Assembly: GCA_015179025.1 (NCBI GenBank)
Contig: WHUX01000168.1
Location: 1 to 64,000, forward strand
From: Terfezia claveryi
Taxonomy: Eukaryota > Ascomycota > Pezizomycetes > Pezizales > Pezizaceae
Length of the DNA stretch: 64,000 nt
Direction of reading: 5' to 3'
Position numbers and translations under genes: made by a program. A model generated the notes under the pieces. The model saw only the letters and a program-made list of their open reading frames with translations. It ran no database searches and was not told the DNA's origin. Numbering within the stretch: position 1 is the first letter of the stretch; each line of letters begins with the position of its first letter. Shown here piece by piece: positions 62,782-64,000 of this stretch.

Positions 62782-64000
62782 TTAATATGGCTCGTGAACC
62801 CTAGGCTTCCGATTTCTCAGGAGTTCAATAGTCGATGTATTACCATTAATTAGAGCCCAGTCGTGTGCTGTCCGGCATTCGCAGTCCATCGCGTCAAGGC
62901 TGATCTTATCTTGATCGAGCAGCAGCCGCACTACAGCCTCACGTCCATTCCCAGCTGCCCATGACAGTGGTGACCGGCCATTGACATCCTTTGCATCAAC
63001 ATCCACATCATTCCATTCAAGCAGCAGCCGCACTACAGCCTCACACCCATTCGCAGCTGCCCATGACAGTGGTGACCGGCCATTGTCATCTTTTGCATCA
63101 ACATCCACATCATTCCGTTCAAGCAGCAGCCACACTACAGCCTTATGTCCATACCCAGCTGCCCACGACAATGGTGTCCGGCCATTGACATCCTTTGCAT
63201 CAACATCCACATCATTCCGTTCAAGCAGCAGCTGCACTACAGCCTCATGCACATTCGCAGCTGCCCATGACAGTGGTGACCGGCCATTGTCATCCTTTGC
63301 ATCAACATCCACATCATTCCGTTCAAGCAGCAGCTGCACTACAGCCTCACGTCCATTCCCAGCTGCCCATGACAGTGGTGACCGGCCATTGACATCCTTT
63401 GCATCAGCTTTCACATCATTCTGTTCAAGCAGCAGCCGCACTACAGCCTCACGTCCATTCCCAGCTGCCCATGACAGTGGTGACCGGCCATTGTCATCCT
63501 TTGCATCAACATCTACATCATTCCGTTCAAGCAGCAGCCGCACTACAGCCTCATGTCCATCCCCAGCTGCCAATGACAGTGGTGACCGGCCATTGTCATC
63601 CTTTGCATCAACATTCACATCATTCCGTTCAAGCAGCAGCCGCAGTACAGCCTCACGTCCATTCCCAGCTGCCCATGACAGTGGTGACCGGCCATTGACA
63701 TCCTTTGCATCAGCTTTCACATCATTCTGTTCAAGCAGCAGCCGCACTACAGCCTCATGTCCATTCCCAGCTGCCCATGACAGTGGTGACCGGCCATTGA
63801 CATCCTTCGCATCAACATCCACATCATTCCGTTCAAGCAGCAGCCGCACTACAGCCTCCTGTCCATTCCGAGCTGCCCATGACAGTGGTGACCGGCCATT
63901 GACATCCTTCGCATCAACATCCACATCATTCCGTTCAAGCAGCAGCCGCACTACAGCCTCATGTCCATACCCAGCTGTCAATGACAATGGTGTCCGGCCA
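62782..64000 (-). CDS. 3' part of a second ankyrin-repeat (probable NLR) gene, cut by window end
   Basis: An open minus-strand frame of at least 405 codons runs into the window edge. It consists of 12 ankyrin repeats of 34 aa with the same consensus as the NLR at 53.5 kb, and ends with a near-identical capping repeat (LLLDQDKISLDAMD, GNTSTIELLRN, RVHEPY). Two units carry the variant EQNDVKADAKDVN. The NACHT part, if present, lies beyond 64000. The shared 3' flank shows that it is a paralogue by segmental duplication. Confidence 0.88.
   Translation of the reverse strand, partial: GRTPLSLTAGYGHEAVVRLLLERNDVDVDAKDVNGRSPLSWAARNGQEAVVRLLLERNDVDVDAKDVNGRSPLSWAAGNGHEAVVRLLLEQNDVKADAKDVNGRSPLSWAAGNGREAVLRLLLERNDVNVDAKDDNGRSPLSLAAGDGHEAVVRLLLERNDVDVDAKDDNGRSPLSWAAGNGREAVVRLLLEQNDVKADAKDVNGRSPLSWAAGNGREAVVQLLLERNDVDVDAKDDNGRSPLSWAAANVHEAVVQLLLERNDVDVDAKDVNGRTPLSWAAGYGHKAVVWLLLERNDVDVDAKDDNGRSPLSWAAANGCEAVVRLLLEWNDVDVDAKDVNGRSPLSWAAGNGREAVVRLLLDQDKISLDAMDCECRTAHDWALINGNTSTIELLRNRKPRVHEPY

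Larger units (their letters stand above)
60448..62790. repeat. Segmental duplication copy 3 (3' flank of second NLR)
   Basis: Matches copy 1 at its start (AAAAAAAAGGTTTCGTCGGA) and copies 1 and 2 from 61771 on (GTGTAACCCAATTCATCTGT, CCACATTCCAATATTTTTAG, TACAGCTCATGGCTATCTA, GCTGGATCACTTACATATTG). It contains about 1 kb (60.8-61.76 kb) not seen in copy 1 and a private LINE insertion at 62.2-62.7 kb. Confidence 0.8.

Overview
The window is nuclear DNA of a filamentous ascomycete (Pezizomycotina). The evidence is short GT..AG introns (46-200 bp) with CTRAC-like branch points, and families typical of that group: a CyanoVirin-N homology (CVNH) protein, a C2H2/Rua1_C/ankyrin protein, a DUF7580-type protein, an amidase-signature enzyme, a NACHT-ankyrin NLR and Tad-type LINEs. 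There is no operon structure, and gene density is low with many small transposon relics. A Pezizomycetes-like host is only a weak guess, from the intron-dense amidase and the CVNH gene.

Layout: 0.1-0.5 kb, small two-exon CVNH lectin gene. 0.5-10 kb, mostly non-coding, with a decayed membrane-protein gene (about 4.1-4.8 kb), one small hypothetical gene (5.6-6.3 kb) and two TA-flanked MITEs (8.5 and 9.3 kb). 10.17-17.36 kb, a full-length LINE on the minus strand bounded by a 13-bp target-site duplication. ORF2 (endonuclease/RT/RNase H) is open, but ORF1 has two in-frame stops. 18.7-22.7 kb, a 4-exon, 1262-aa C2H2/Rua1_C/ankyrin protein. 23.5-25.6 kb, a 0.5-kb-arm inverted repeat. 26.1 kb, a MITE. 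27.0-28.9 kb, a DUF7580-like protein. 29.4-32.0 kb, an 11-exon amidase with an intact Lys-Ser-Ser triad. 32-42 kb, gene-poor, with a DDE transposase relic and MITEs. 42.9-47.5 kb, a 1475-aa low-complexity protein. 47.5-53 kb, non-coding DNA with duplicated segments and minisatellites. 53.5-58.8 kb, an intact six-exon, 1664-aa NACHT NLR with 18 nearly identical ankyrin repeats. 60-64 kb, a paralogous segment ending in the 3' part of a second ankyrin-repeat gene that runs off the window.

How it fits together: the most interesting region is 50.6-64.0 kb. The same block (3' flank plus end of a homogenised ankyrin array) occurs three times: as a relic, as an intact NLR, and as a window-truncated copy. 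Two copies carry private insertions, a 422-bp insertion and a 5'-truncated LINE. This looks like a rapidly evolving NLR cluster. The DUF7580-like and C2H2/ankyrin proteins 25-35 kb away may also act in signalling or self/non-self recognition, but that link is inference. Exon models were spliced by eye; phases add up to uninterrupted frames, and none has been checked against transcripts.
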